Made by a program: the position numbers and the translations under genes | Notes under the pieces: generated by a model | Seen by the model: only the letters and a program-made list of their open reading frames with translations | Told to the model about the DNA's origin: nothing | Databases searched by the model: none | Shown: piece after piece, positions 25,438 through 32,645 of the stretch | Layout: each line of letters starts with the position of its first letter | Position numbering within the stretch: the first letter of the stretch is position 1 | NCBI GenBank assembly: GCA_027028505.1 | Contig: JALVJE010000229.1 | Location: 1 to 53,815 of the forward strand | From: Bacteroidales bacterium | GTDB lineage: Bacteria; Bacteroidota; Bacteroidia; Bacteroidales; VadinHA17 | Direction: 5' to 3' | Length of the DNA: 53,815 bases

Positions 25438-25720
25438 TTCAATCATTCACTCATTCCCCGTCCGAACGGACGTTCGTCCCTGCCCGAATGGCTCGGTCAG
25501 GCGGGCGGGCGGGAATCATTCACGCATTCCTCCCCCAGCACCCCCTCTCATCATCTCATCATCGTCCCTTTACTCTACGCTCTCCGCTCTGCTCATCTCT
25601 CACCTCTCACCTCTCATCACTCTGCGCTCTGTGCCCTGCGCCCCCTGCCTAACACCCCCGTCCGACTGGCGTCAGCCCTGCCCGAATGAATTCGTTCAGG
25701 CGGACGGGCGGGCAGTACCT
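25438..25720. repeat. GC-rich hairpin elements and low-complexity direct repeat
   Basis: 25438-25530 is a hairpin-rich element (CCCCGTCCGAACGGACG ... GGCGGGCGGGAAT) flanked by CAATCATTC and CATTCACGCATTC. A shorter relative lies inverted at 47413-47470, and a variant at 25660-25720. 25549-25641 is a CT-rich block (CATCATCTCATCATCG, then CTCTCAC and CTCTGNG heptamers) repeated almost exactly at 25864-26000. No coding potential. Confidence 0.65.
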
Positions 25721-25751
25721 TCCAGAAGTTTGGAGTACTTAGAGAGTGGAG

Positions 25752-25818
25752 TCCCGCAACTCATGAAATCTTCGATTTCACATGAGTTGCGAGGATGCTC
25801 GCAAATTGATTTGCGGTA
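25752..25818. repeat. Two-hairpin module C
   Basis: Outer TCCCG, hairpin 1 CAACTCATG/CATGAGTTG, core CGAGGATGCTCG (25790-25801, one inner mismatch), hairpin 2 CAAAT/ATTTG, outer CGGTA (one mismatch to TCCCG). The most degenerate of the four copies. The GCCTGCCGGCAGGC palindrome follows at 25842-25855. Confidence 0.7.
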
Positions 25819-25863
25819 TGTGGAGTTGTTATTCGCATCCTGCCTGCCGGCAGGCGGGTATCG

Positions 25864-26004
25864 CATCATCTCATCATCGTCCCTTTACTCTACGCTCTCC
25901 GCTCTGCTCATCTCTCACCTCTCACCTCTCACCTCTCACCTCTCATTACTCATTACTCTGCGCTCTGTGCTCTGTGCTCTGCGCTCTGTGCCCTGCGCCC
26001 TCAC
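25864..26004. repeat. Second copy of CT-rich direct repeat with heptamer arrays
   Basis: Repeats 25549-25641 with two extra CTCTCAC units. From ~25910 the sequence is almost pure 7-bp units: CTCTCAC x5, then CTCTGCG/CTCTGTG x5, CCCTGCG, CCCTCAC. The last unit (25998-26004) contains the stop codon of the PspC gene. Confidence 0.75.
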
Positions 26005-27569
26005 TCCGCCCTCTCCAGCCCATCCTCCGTCATCACCCAGCACTTTCCGGCCATATCATAGACAGGGATGTATTTTCCGGTAGGGATGTAGTCGAGCAAG
26101 TAACGCAGTTTTTCGTCCAGGCAGATCACGGTGCCTACCGGCAGGCGAAGACGATAATCCAATTGCTGGCCATACCAGATCTTTCCGGCAGAGAACCAGG
26201 GATGCAGGAGAAGGGTGTGTGAATTGAGGAAACTCAGGTTGGCGGAGATCTTTTCAGCTCTTTTGAGGGCTGCTTCGCGGCTGTTCCCATAGGCTTTTTT
26301 GACGATCACCAGCTCTGATTTTTCTGCTCCCGAAGGAACGATATCTATTTCGGGGCGGGCCAGCAGTATGTCTCTCTCCGTATCCCTGTAAATGCCCTTT
26401 TGCCGGAAAGAGATCACTTCCTCGATAGCATCATTGTAGGTAGTAGGGGTTGTAACGAAAAGGGTGTCTCCGGCTGAAATATCGAGGGAGGTTGTTTCGG
26501 TGAGGCGGGCATGCCTGGAATAATTGGATGCAATGTCAACGATGAAAAGGCCCAGGCTCACGGCGCTGATCAGCCAGATGACAAAAAATACCACCCCGGC
26601 AATGCGGTTGCTGGCACGGATGTTGAAAATGAGCCTTACGCCGGCATATACGAGGGCCAGAAGAGGAATGCCCAGCGTAAGGACCAGACTGCCGAGGATA
26701 TAGGGAACGTTCTCGGGCCGGGTGAAAATGGCCAGGGCTTCCCGTAGATCAAAGAAAGAGGCTACCTGTATAGGAGGGGTGAGATAGCTGAAATGAAAGA
26801 AGAAAGTCCCCAACAGGGCAATCAGAATGATCAGCCCCGCGAGTACGAAAGCTATACCGATCAGGATCCCGAGGATCTTCAATCCGACCAGCAATATCTC
26901 TCCGATCACCCGCACGAACTCCTGCAGGGCGTTGCGCGAACGGCGGTACCCATCGCTCTCCGGAATGGTTTTCAGGTTGTTTTTTACCTTGTGAAATTCC
27001 TGGCTGATGTTCTTGCTGATGTTGCTGAGGTTGACCGGCTGTCCTGTCATCTCCAGGCGTTGCGCAGCCGTCTTTGCTTCGGGGATGATCAGCCACATCA
27101 GGAGATATATCAGGATAGAAGAGCCATACAAGAGGGTCAGCACGATGAAAGCCACCCTGAACCACACGGGGTCGACATTGAAATAAACGCCCAGGCCTCC
27201 GCACACCCCGCCCAGCACAGCATTGTCAGGATCGCGGAAAAGACGTTTGCGTGTTTCCGTACCTGCCGGTGGTCCCTCCGGCGCTGAAGAGAACTCCTCA
27301 CCACCGGCATCAATGATATCCTCCGGCCGGCCCAGCAGGGAGATCACCGCTGTCACATCCTCTCGGGTGACCACCTCGCGTTTTCCGCCCAGGCGGTCGT
27401 TAAAGATCTCAGCGATACGAGTTTCGATGTCCTGGATGATCTCCTCATGCTCCTCCTGTGAGGCCAGGCGGTTGCCAATTTCTTCAAGATAGCGGGAGAG
27501 CTCGGCATAAGCATCTTCATCCATGAAGAAGACGCTGCCCTGCAGACTTATTTTGATCGTTTTTTTCAT
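26001..27569 (-). CDS. PspC-domain membrane protein, large form
   Basis: A 522-aa protein. The N-terminal ~90 residues (MKKTIKISLQGSVFFMDEDA, then DIETRIAEIF) are shared with the small PspC protein upstream. A PspC domain follows at ~100-165 (RDPDNAVLGGVCGGLGVYF, with a membrane helix ending LIIPEA). Then come four or so further membrane helices and a C-terminal soluble region with DISAGDTLFVTTP. The start at 27569 aligns with the paralogue; the frame runs upstream into padR. Likely a membrane-stress or envelope regulator. It is the last gene of the pspC-padR-pspC operon. Confidence 0.88.
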   Translation of the reverse strand: MKKTIKISLQGSVFFMDEDAYAELSRYLEEIGNRLASQEEHEEIIQDIETRIAEIFNDRLGGKREVVTREDVTAVISLLGRPEDIIDAGGEEFSSAPEGPPAGTETRKRLFRDPDNAVLGGVCGGLGVYFNVDPVWFRVAFIVLTLLYGSSILIYLLMWLIIPEAKTAAQRLEMTGQPVNLSNISKNISQEFHKVKNNLKTIPESDGYRRSRNALQEFVRVIGEILLVGLKILGILIGIAFVLAGLIILIALLGTFFFHFSYLTPPIQVASFFDLREALAIFTRPENVPYILGSLVLTLGIPLLALVYAGVRLIFNIRASNRIAGVVFFVIWLISAVSLGLFIVDIASNYSRHARLTETTSLDISAGDTLFVTTPTTYNDAIEEVISFRQKGIYRDTERDILLARPEIDIVPSGAEKSELVIVKKAYGNSREAALKRAEKISANLSFLNSHTLLLHPWFSAGKIWYGQQLDYRLRLPVGTVICLDEKLRYLLDYIPTGKYIPVYDMAGKCWVMTEDGLERAE

Positions 27570-27580
27570 CCCGGTAAGTT

Positions 27581-27919
27581 TTATTTTTTCTTGTTGCGTA
27601 TCTTTTCCACAGCATCGATCAGCTCCTTCCATGCCTTATCCAGTTCACGGAGGTACTCCTGTCCGGCCTGGGTCAGTTCGTAATATTTGCGTGGCGGGCC
27701 CTGGGTGGACTCTTCCCAGCGGTAACTGAGCAACCCCGCGTTTTTCTGGCGGGTGAGGATGGGATAAAGCGTTCCCTCCACCACGATGATCCTGGCCTCC
27801 TTCAGCTCTTTCAGGATGTCGGAGGCATAGCAGCTGTTGCGTGAGATGATCGAGAGGATACAGTATTCCAGTACACCCTTGCGCATCTGTGCCTGTGCAT
27901 TTTCAATTTTGATTCCCAT
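27581..27919 (-). CDS. PadR family transcriptional regulator
   Basis: A 112-aa winged-helix protein of the short PadR class: MRKGVLEYCILSIISRNSCYASDILKELKE, the wing LLSYRWEESTQGPPRKYYELTQAGQEYL, and a C-terminal dimer helix. It lies between two PspC genes, 11 bp before the next and 29 bp after the previous. A PadR-type palindrome is found at the operon promoter, so autorepression is likely. Confidence 0.93.
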   Translation of the reverse strand: MGIKIENAQAQMRKGVLEYCILSIISRNSCYASDILKELKEARIIVVEGTLYPILTRQKNAGLLSYRWEESTQGPPRKYYELTQAGQEYLRELDKAWKELIDAVEKIRNKKK

Positions 27920-27948
27920 GATCTTTCTTTTTCATGTTGATACAATGA

Positions 27949-28518
27949 TTAGTTCCCGCTCTCTTCCTTCACCTTTTTACCGATATTGGAGACATTGACC
28001 GGTTCCCCGCGCATCTCCAGCTTCTGGGCAGTGGTCCTGGCTTCCGGGATCACGATCCAGAGGATGAGATACAACAGGATCCCGGCGCCTCCCAGCAGGG
28101 TGATCCCCACAAAAAGCAGCCGGAAGACCAGCGGGTCGATCCTGAAATAAGCCCCCAGGCCTCCGCAGACCCCTCCCAGTATGCGGTTGTCCGGATCGCG
28201 GTAGATACGGCGGTAACGGGTGCGTTTGACATTTTCGTAAACCCCAGAAGGATCTTCCTCCAGAAGATCTTCCGGGTATCCCAGAATACCGATGACCTCT
28301 TCTGCGTTGGTGCGGTTAATGACCTCCTGCCCGGAGGTCATCCGCTCACGGAAAAGGTCGGCCATGCGGGCCTCGATGTCTTCCAGGATCTCGGAAGAAT
28401 CCGGATCGCCGGAATAAAAGTCTCCCAGCCTTTTCAGGTACTCCTCCAGCAAGAGATACGCATCCTCGTCGATGTGGAAGACCAGCCCTCCCAGATTGAT
28501 CGTGATCGTTTTTTTCAT
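27949..28518 (-). CDS. PspC-domain protein, small form
   Basis: A 189-aa protein, first of the operon. The N-terminal domain (MKKTITINLGGLVFHIDEDAYLLLEEYLKR ... DIEARMADLF) matches the large PspC protein. A PspC domain with one or two membrane helices then ends at LWIVIPEARTTAQKLEMRGEPVNVSNIGKKV, which also matches. The large form looks like this protein plus a membrane and sensor extension. Confidence 0.9.
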   Translation of the reverse strand: MKKTITINLGGLVFHIDEDAYLLLEEYLKRLGDFYSGDPDSSEILEDIEARMADLFRERMTSGQEVINRTNAEEVIGILGYPEDLLEEDPSGVYENVKRTRYRRIYRDPDNRILGGVCGGLGAYFRIDPLVFRLLFVGITLLGGAGILLYLILWIVIPEARTTAQKLEMRGEPVNVSNIGKKVKEESGN

Positions 28519-28556
28519 TTTTAAAATATGTGGTTATAGCATTGTAATCTCCATTG

Positions 28557-28600
28557 CAAAGATATGGAAAAAATATAATACTATGTATAACATAATACTA
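28557..28600 (-). promoter_or_regulatory. Promoter and probable PadR operator
   Basis: On the minus strand an exact -7 box TATCTTTG lies at 28564-28557. Directly upstream, 28576-28600 is a palindrome TAATACTATGT / ACATAATACTA with a 3-bp centre (9 of 11 pairs). The inner ATGT-ACAT pair is the typical PadR recognition pattern, and the site fills the region just upstream of the -7 box. Confidence 0.65.
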
Positions 28601-28737
28601 AAAAATTTAAAATATTTTTGGCGATCTGATGTAAATCACAATGTATCAACGTGTTTAAGTATAACAAAAAAGCAGGTGTCAGGGAGGGAGGAGAGAAATT
28701 ATTTGTAAATTGCGTACCTCAACCAAAATTTACTGCC

Positions 28738-29640
28738 ATGCCTTATCTCTATCAGAAGAAAAGCCGCCGTCATTTTATAAAGACCCTGGCCGGGGGTGCG
28801 GGAGCTGTGATGGTCTTGGGAATGTTGCCTTCCTTTGCAGTACCCGGCAGGAAAAAGGGGGTCCGGCTGAACCTCTTGTCTGACACGCACATCCCGGAAA
28901 ACAAAGAAGAAGTTTACCGGGGATTTTATCCTTACCGGAATTTGTTGAAGGGGGTGGAGCAGATCAGGGAATATCCGGCTGATATGGCGGTCATCACGGG
29001 TGATCTGGCGCGTCTGGAAGGGAAACAGGGGGATTATGAGGCGTTGAAAGGGTTGCTGGAGCCCCTGAATGGGGGAATGCCGGTGGCCATGGCGCTGGGT
29101 AATCATGATGTCCGGGATCATTTTCTGGCGGTCTTTCCTGAGACACCCGGCGAGAGGGCTGCAGTAAGCGGCAGGTTTGTCCAGGTGATCGAATATCCGG
29201 ATCTGCGCCTGATCCTGCTTGATTCACTGATCTTTACCAACGATTCGCCGGCCCTGGGATTGCTCGGTAAAGCACAAAGGGAGTGGCTGGATACCTATCT
29301 GAAAGAACATACGGAAAAACCGGCGTTTCTCTTTCTGCACCACACACTTGATGATAGTGACGGTGCGTTGGCAGATGCCGATCGGCTGTTCCGCATCATC
29401 GCCCCGCAGAAACATGTGAAAGCAATATTCTATGGCCATTCGCATGTATACCGTTATGATGTCCGGGAAGGCATCCACCTGATCAATCTGCCGGCCATGG
29501 GTTACAATTTCCGGGACGAGGATCCGGTGGGCTGGGTGGAGGCACAGTTGACGCCGGAAAAAGGAGAATTCCGCCTGCACACGGTAGCCGGCAACACCTC
29601 CCGCGACAATGAGATCACCCGCCTGAAGTGGAGGGGCTGA
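28738..29640 (+). CDS. Tat-exported calcineurin-like metallophosphoesterase
   Basis: A 300-aa protein starting at 28738, which exposes a twin-arginine signal (KKSRRHFIKTLAGGAGAVMVLG). The longer frame from 28651 would hide it. Metal-binding motifs in order: LSDTHI, ITGDLA, GNHD, a histidine pair in LHHT, and GHSHV. It therefore folds in the cytoplasm and acts in the periplasm on phosphomonoesters or diesters; the substrate cannot be told. Monocistronic, convergent with the glycosyltransferase. Confidence 0.92.
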   Translation: MPYLYQKKSRRHFIKTLAGGAGAVMVLGMLPSFAVPGRKKGVRLNLLSDTHIPENKEEVYRGFYPYRNLLKGVEQIREYPADMAVITGDLARLEGKQGDYEALKGLLEPLNGGMPVAMALGNHDVRDHFLAVFPETPGERAAVSGRFVQVIEYPDLRLILLDSLIFTNDSPALGLLGKAQREWLDTYLKEHTEKPAFLFLHHTLDDSDGALADADRLFRIIAPQKHVKAIFYGHSHVYRYDVREGIHLINLPAMGYNFRDEDPVGWVEAQLTPEKGEFRLHTVAGNTSRDNEITRLKWRG

Positions 29641-29710
29641 CAAAAACCGTACTGTCACCCATCCGGAAACGAGTCCCCGGAAGTAGTTGATAAACAATAA
29701 GATCCGGACG

Positions 29711-29746
29711 AACTACGTAGACAGCTACGTAGTTGACTACGTAGTT
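29711..29746. repeat. Iterated TACGTA palindromes between convergent genes
   Basis: AACTACGTAG and CTACGTAGTT form a perfect 10-bp stem with a 4-nt loop, and a third CTACGTAGTT follows after 2 bp. It sits between the 3' ends of the phosphoesterase and glycosyltransferase genes. There is no T-tract, so it is not a standard terminator. Confidence 0.6.
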
Positions 29747-29828
29747 AAGACTTGTTAATATGTTGTATATCTGTGTAATACAGGAATGTTGATACAAAAG
29801 TTTATCACAAAGTTTTGAAAAGTATTTT

Positions 29829-30977
29829 TCAATGGGATCTTAAATCCCTGAAAAAGACCTCCTCCCAGGCATCGGTGATCCTGTCCCAGTCATACTCTTC
29901 CCGGATCCTCCGGAGATATTCCTGCGTGATCTCTCTCCTGGCTTTCCTGTAATCCTCCCACTTGGCCAGCAGGCGGCTCAGTGCCTCTGCGGTTCCGAAG
30001 TAGCGGGAACCTTCGCCCAGCACATAACGGTTGAAAGGGTTGTCGTGGGCGGCGATGAGGCTGCCGGCGGCCATGGCCTCGAGGAGGGCCGGGTTGGTGC
30101 CGCCGGCCGAATGACCGTGCAAATACCCCCGGGCATGATGCCGCAACAGGTCCAGGAGATGCTTGTCATAGACGGGGCCGGTGAACAGGATGTTTTGTTC
30201 CGGACCGTATTTCTTTTGGAGCTGCCGGCCGAACCGGTTGCCGGCATTGCCCACAAGGACCAAAGGAAAGGGGATACCGGAACGGACATATCCCTCCAGG
30301 ATCATAGAGAGGTTGTTCTCGGGGACGAAACGGCCGACCGTCAGAAAATAGTTGCCGGCAGTGAGAGAGCCAACAAGGTTTTCACTGAAAGGGACCTGTT
30401 GTTGTTGCAGATGCTCGCGCAACAGATCACCCGGCGTCCTTCCGTCAGGGAGGGTGAGCGCAGCGGGGATCTCTGCCCCGTAAGGGATCACCGGTGTATC
30501 CTTGCCATATCGCTCCCGGTAATGACGTGCAATCTCCGGATGGTCGGAGACGAGGAGACGGCTGCGTTCCGCCGCTTTCCTTTCCATTTTATGCAACCAC
30601 CGGCGTGCCGGGGCGCTCCACCCTGCCCGCTGCCACTCCAGGCCGTCGGTGAGGGTAACTACAGGCACAGGATGCGCCTTGCGGATGAAGGCCGCATTGC
30701 CGTATCCACAGTTGAGGATCACAGCGGGCCGGCGGCGGTAAGCTTCGCGCATACACAGCCGGTCGTACCACAGCACCCCGCCGGGGAATGCCGGCCAGGG
30801 ACGACGGAGGATCTCCACCCCCTCCCAGGAGGCTCCCCGGTAAGGATGGGAGGAGGGGTTGCACACCGTCACAGCATGTCCCCTCTCTGCCAACCGCCGC
30901 GAGAGCTCCTGGGCAAAGGTCTCAAACCCGCCGTACTGGGCCGGGATACCCCGCGTGCCTGTTATGAAAATGTGCAT
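29829..30977 (-). CDS. DUF1972 / GT4-type glycosyltransferase
   Basis: A 382-aa cytoplasmic or membrane-associated glycosyltransferase of the GT-B fold. It starts MHIFITGTRGIPAQYGGFETFAQEL, the DUF1972 signature of rhamnosyltransferase-like enzymes. The C-terminal half has VGRFVPENNLSMILEGY and an EALAAGS-like LLEAMAAGSLIAAHDNPFNRYVLG nucleotide-sugar segment. Expected role is surface polysaccharide or O-antigen synthesis, but no other polysaccharide genes are adjacent. Donor and acceptor unknown. Confidence 0.9.
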   Translation of the reverse strand: MHIFITGTRGIPAQYGGFETFAQELSRRLAERGHAVTVCNPSSHPYRGASWEGVEILRRPWPAFPGGVLWYDRLCMREAYRRRPAVILNCGYGNAAFIRKAHPVPVVTLTDGLEWQRAGWSAPARRWLHKMERKAAERSRLLVSDHPEIARHYRERYGKDTPVIPYGAEIPAALTLPDGRTPGDLLREHLQQQQVPFSENLVGSLTAGNYFLTVGRFVPENNLSMILEGYVRSGIPFPLVLVGNAGNRFGRQLQKKYGPEQNILFTGPVYDKHLLDLLRHHARGYLHGHSAGGTNPALLEAMAAGSLIAAHDNPFNRYVLGEGSRYFGTAEALSRLLAKWEDYRKARREITQEYLRRIREEYDWDRITDAWEEVFFRDLRSH

Positions 30978-31046
30978 GGTCAGAGTTCAGAGTTAGGGAC
31001 AAGGCATTGCCTTGTCCGTACGGTAGGAAAGTTGTATTAGAATCTG

Positions 31047-31109
31047 GTTCACAGTTCATGGTTCATAGTTCATAGTTCATAGTTCACGGTTCACAGTTCT
31101 TAGTTCTTT
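31047..31109. repeat. Heptamer array GTTCNNN x9
   Basis: Nine consecutive 7-bp units (GTTCACA, GTTCATG, three GTTCATA, GTTCACG, GTTCACA, GTTCTTA, GTTCTTT) in exact register. It lies in the 463-bp gap between the divergent glycosyltransferase and metX genes, upstream of the metX promoter. Confidence 0.85.
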
Positions 31110-31175
31110 CGCTCTCGTTGTTCATCCTTCATCCTTCCAAAAATACGTTTTTGATCCGCAGGATGATGAAATATT

Positions 31176-31207
31176 TTTGGAAATATCGTTTTCCGGGCGT
31201 AGATTTG
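31176..31207 (+). promoter_or_regulatory. Promoter of the metX riboswitch transcript
   Basis: A TTTG -33-type element at 31176-31179, a 20-bp spacer and an exact -7 box TAGATTTG at 31200-31207. The riboswitch P1 stem begins 35 bp downstream. Confidence 0.65.
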
Positions 31208-31241
31208 CAAACTATCTCAAATATTCTTTTGGATAAAAGGG

Positions 31242-31362
31242 TGTTTGATTTATTAAGAAGAGGGGAGAGATTAGGCTCTGAGAACCTCTAGCAACCCCCC
31301 CGGCAAACGGGGAAAGGTGCTAAAACCTAATCCCGGCAGGCCGGGAGATGATAAATTAAACA
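31242..31362 (+). ncRNA. SAM-I (S-box) riboswitch
   Basis: P1 is a long stem: TGTTTGATTTATTA (31242-31255) pairs with TGATAAATTAAACA (31349-31362). Inside are the S-box landmarks in order: AGAGGGGAGAGATTAGGCTCT, GAACCTCTAGCAACC, a P3 hairpin CCCCG/CGGGG, AAGGTGCTAA, then a CCCGGC/GCCGGG hairpin before P1 closes. It lies between an exact promoter and metX. No terminator hairpin with a U-tract follows, so control is probably at translation or through P1 and the downstream leader ORF. Confidence 0.88.
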
Positions 31363-31370
31363 GGACGATC

Positions 31371-31433
31371 ATGAAAAAATGTTTTCTTTCCCCTGCATAT
31401 CTTTTTCTTTTTTTGCGTGTTTCTATACGCTGA
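31371..31433 (+). CDS. Possible 20-aa leader peptide between riboswitch and metX
   Basis: ATG at 31371 opens 20 codons (MKKCFLSPAYLFLFLRVSIR) and a TGA, ending 7 bp before the metX ATG at 31441. It has no Met codon after the first, so it is not a methionine attenuator. It may couple riboswitch-controlled initiation to metX translation, or be chance. Confidence 0.3.
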   Translation: MKKCFLSPAYLFLFLRVSIR

Positions 31434-31440
31434 CGTCGGG

Positions 31441-32460
31441 ATGGCTATGGAGAAACTGAAATATGACAAGCCGTTCGCCCTGGAGGCGGGAGGCTCCCTG
31501 CCGGGGGTGGAGATCGCCTATCACACCTACGGACACCTTAACGAGGCACGCGACAACGTGATCTGGGTATGTCATGCCCTCACGGCCAACTCCGACGTGG
31601 CCGACTGGTGGCCCGGTATGGTGGGTCCCGGCCTGCTGCTGGATACCGATAAATATTTTATTGTATGCGCCAACATCCTGGGGTCCTGTTACGGCTCCAC
31701 GGGTCCCATGTCGGTCAATCCGGCTACGGGACGGCCGTGGTTCCGTTCTTTTCCCCTGCTGACCTTCCGGGATGTGGTGGAAGGCCATGAGCTGGTGCGG
31801 CGTCATCTGGGGATAGAGAAGATACGCATGATCATCGGCGGTTCCATCGGGGGCTCGCAGGCGCTGGAGTACAGCATCATGTATCCGGAGCTCATAGAAC
31901 GGTTGGCCTTTCTGGCTTCCAGCGTGCAGTATGCGCCCTGGGCCATCGCCTTTGACCAGTCGATGCGCCTGGCCATAGAGGCCGATCCTACCTTTGAAGA
32001 AGATATCCCCGGAGGGGGAAGCAAAGGCCTCCGGGCCGCCCGTTCCATAGCCCTCCTCAGCTACCGCAACGATACCATCTACAACAAGACACAACAGGAC
32101 AACGACGATGAGAAACTGTCGGATTTCCGGGCTGTCTCCTACCAGAATTACCAGGGGGATAAGCTGGTGAAACGCTTTGATGCCTATTCCTACTATCAGC
32201 TTTTGAACCTTTCCGATACCCACCACGTGGGACGCGGTCGCGGAGGGACAGAAAAGGCTCTGCAAAGGATCAAAGCCCGCGTCCTTTCGGTGGGGATCTC
32301 CAGCGATCTTCTCTTCCCGACCTATGAACAGAAATTCCTGGCCGGAAAAGTGGAGAAGGGGGCCTATAAAGAGATCGATTCGTTGTACGGCCATGATGGC
32401 TTCCTTGTCGAAACGGAAAAACTCACGGAGATCATCCGCCCCTTCCTGGAGGAAGATTAA
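31441..32460 (+). CDS. metX: Homoserine O-acetyltransferase
   Basis: Transfers an acyl group from acetyl-CoA (or succinyl-CoA) to homoserine, the first committed step of methionine synthesis. A 339-aa alpha/beta hydrolase from the ATG at 31441; an in-frame ATG at 31417 is less likely. Seen: YHTYGHLNEARDNVIWVCHALTANSD, GSCYGSTGP, nucleophile Ser135 in GGSIGGSQALEY, and the His of GHDGFLVE near the C terminus. Under a SAM-I riboswitch, so off when SAM is plentiful. First of metX-metH-metF. Confidence 0.95.
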   Translation: MAMEKLKYDKPFALEAGGSLPGVEIAYHTYGHLNEARDNVIWVCHALTANSDVADWWPGMVGPGLLLDTDKYFIVCANILGSCYGSTGPMSVNPATGRPWFRSFPLLTFRDVVEGHELVRRHLGIEKIRMIIGGSIGGSQALEYSIMYPELIERLAFLASSVQYAPWAIAFDQSMRLAIEADPTFEEDIPGGGSKGLRAARSIALLSYRNDTIYNKTQQDNDDEKLSDFRAVSYQNYQGDKLVKRFDAYSYYQLLNLSDTHHVGRGRGGTEKALQRIKARVLSVGISSDLLFPTYEQKFLAGKVEKGAYKEIDSLYGHDGFLVETEKLTEIIRPFLEED

Positions 32461-32645
32461 CCCTAACATGCATTTTTTACGTAGTGCGAACAGCTCCAGA
32501 TAGAGCGAAATATTAAAGCCTTCGCATACCGGAAAAAAACGATAGGCCGTGGGGGGACCGGAAAAAAACAGTTTCCGGAGAAGGGGAATATGCCGGAACA
32601 AATGTATTTTTGAAAAAATAATTGGGTGTAAGAACCCGGAGAAAA

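Noticed and set aside
25438..26000. CRISPR array
   Set aside because: The repeated words are short tandem units or hairpins without regular unique spacers, and no cas gene is in the window.
25421..26222. Overlapping plus-strand frames (220 and 146 codons) in the repeat region
   Set aside because: They translate the CT-rich heptamer repeats into Ser/Leu/Pro-rich strings and continue antisense into the PspC gene. No protein features.
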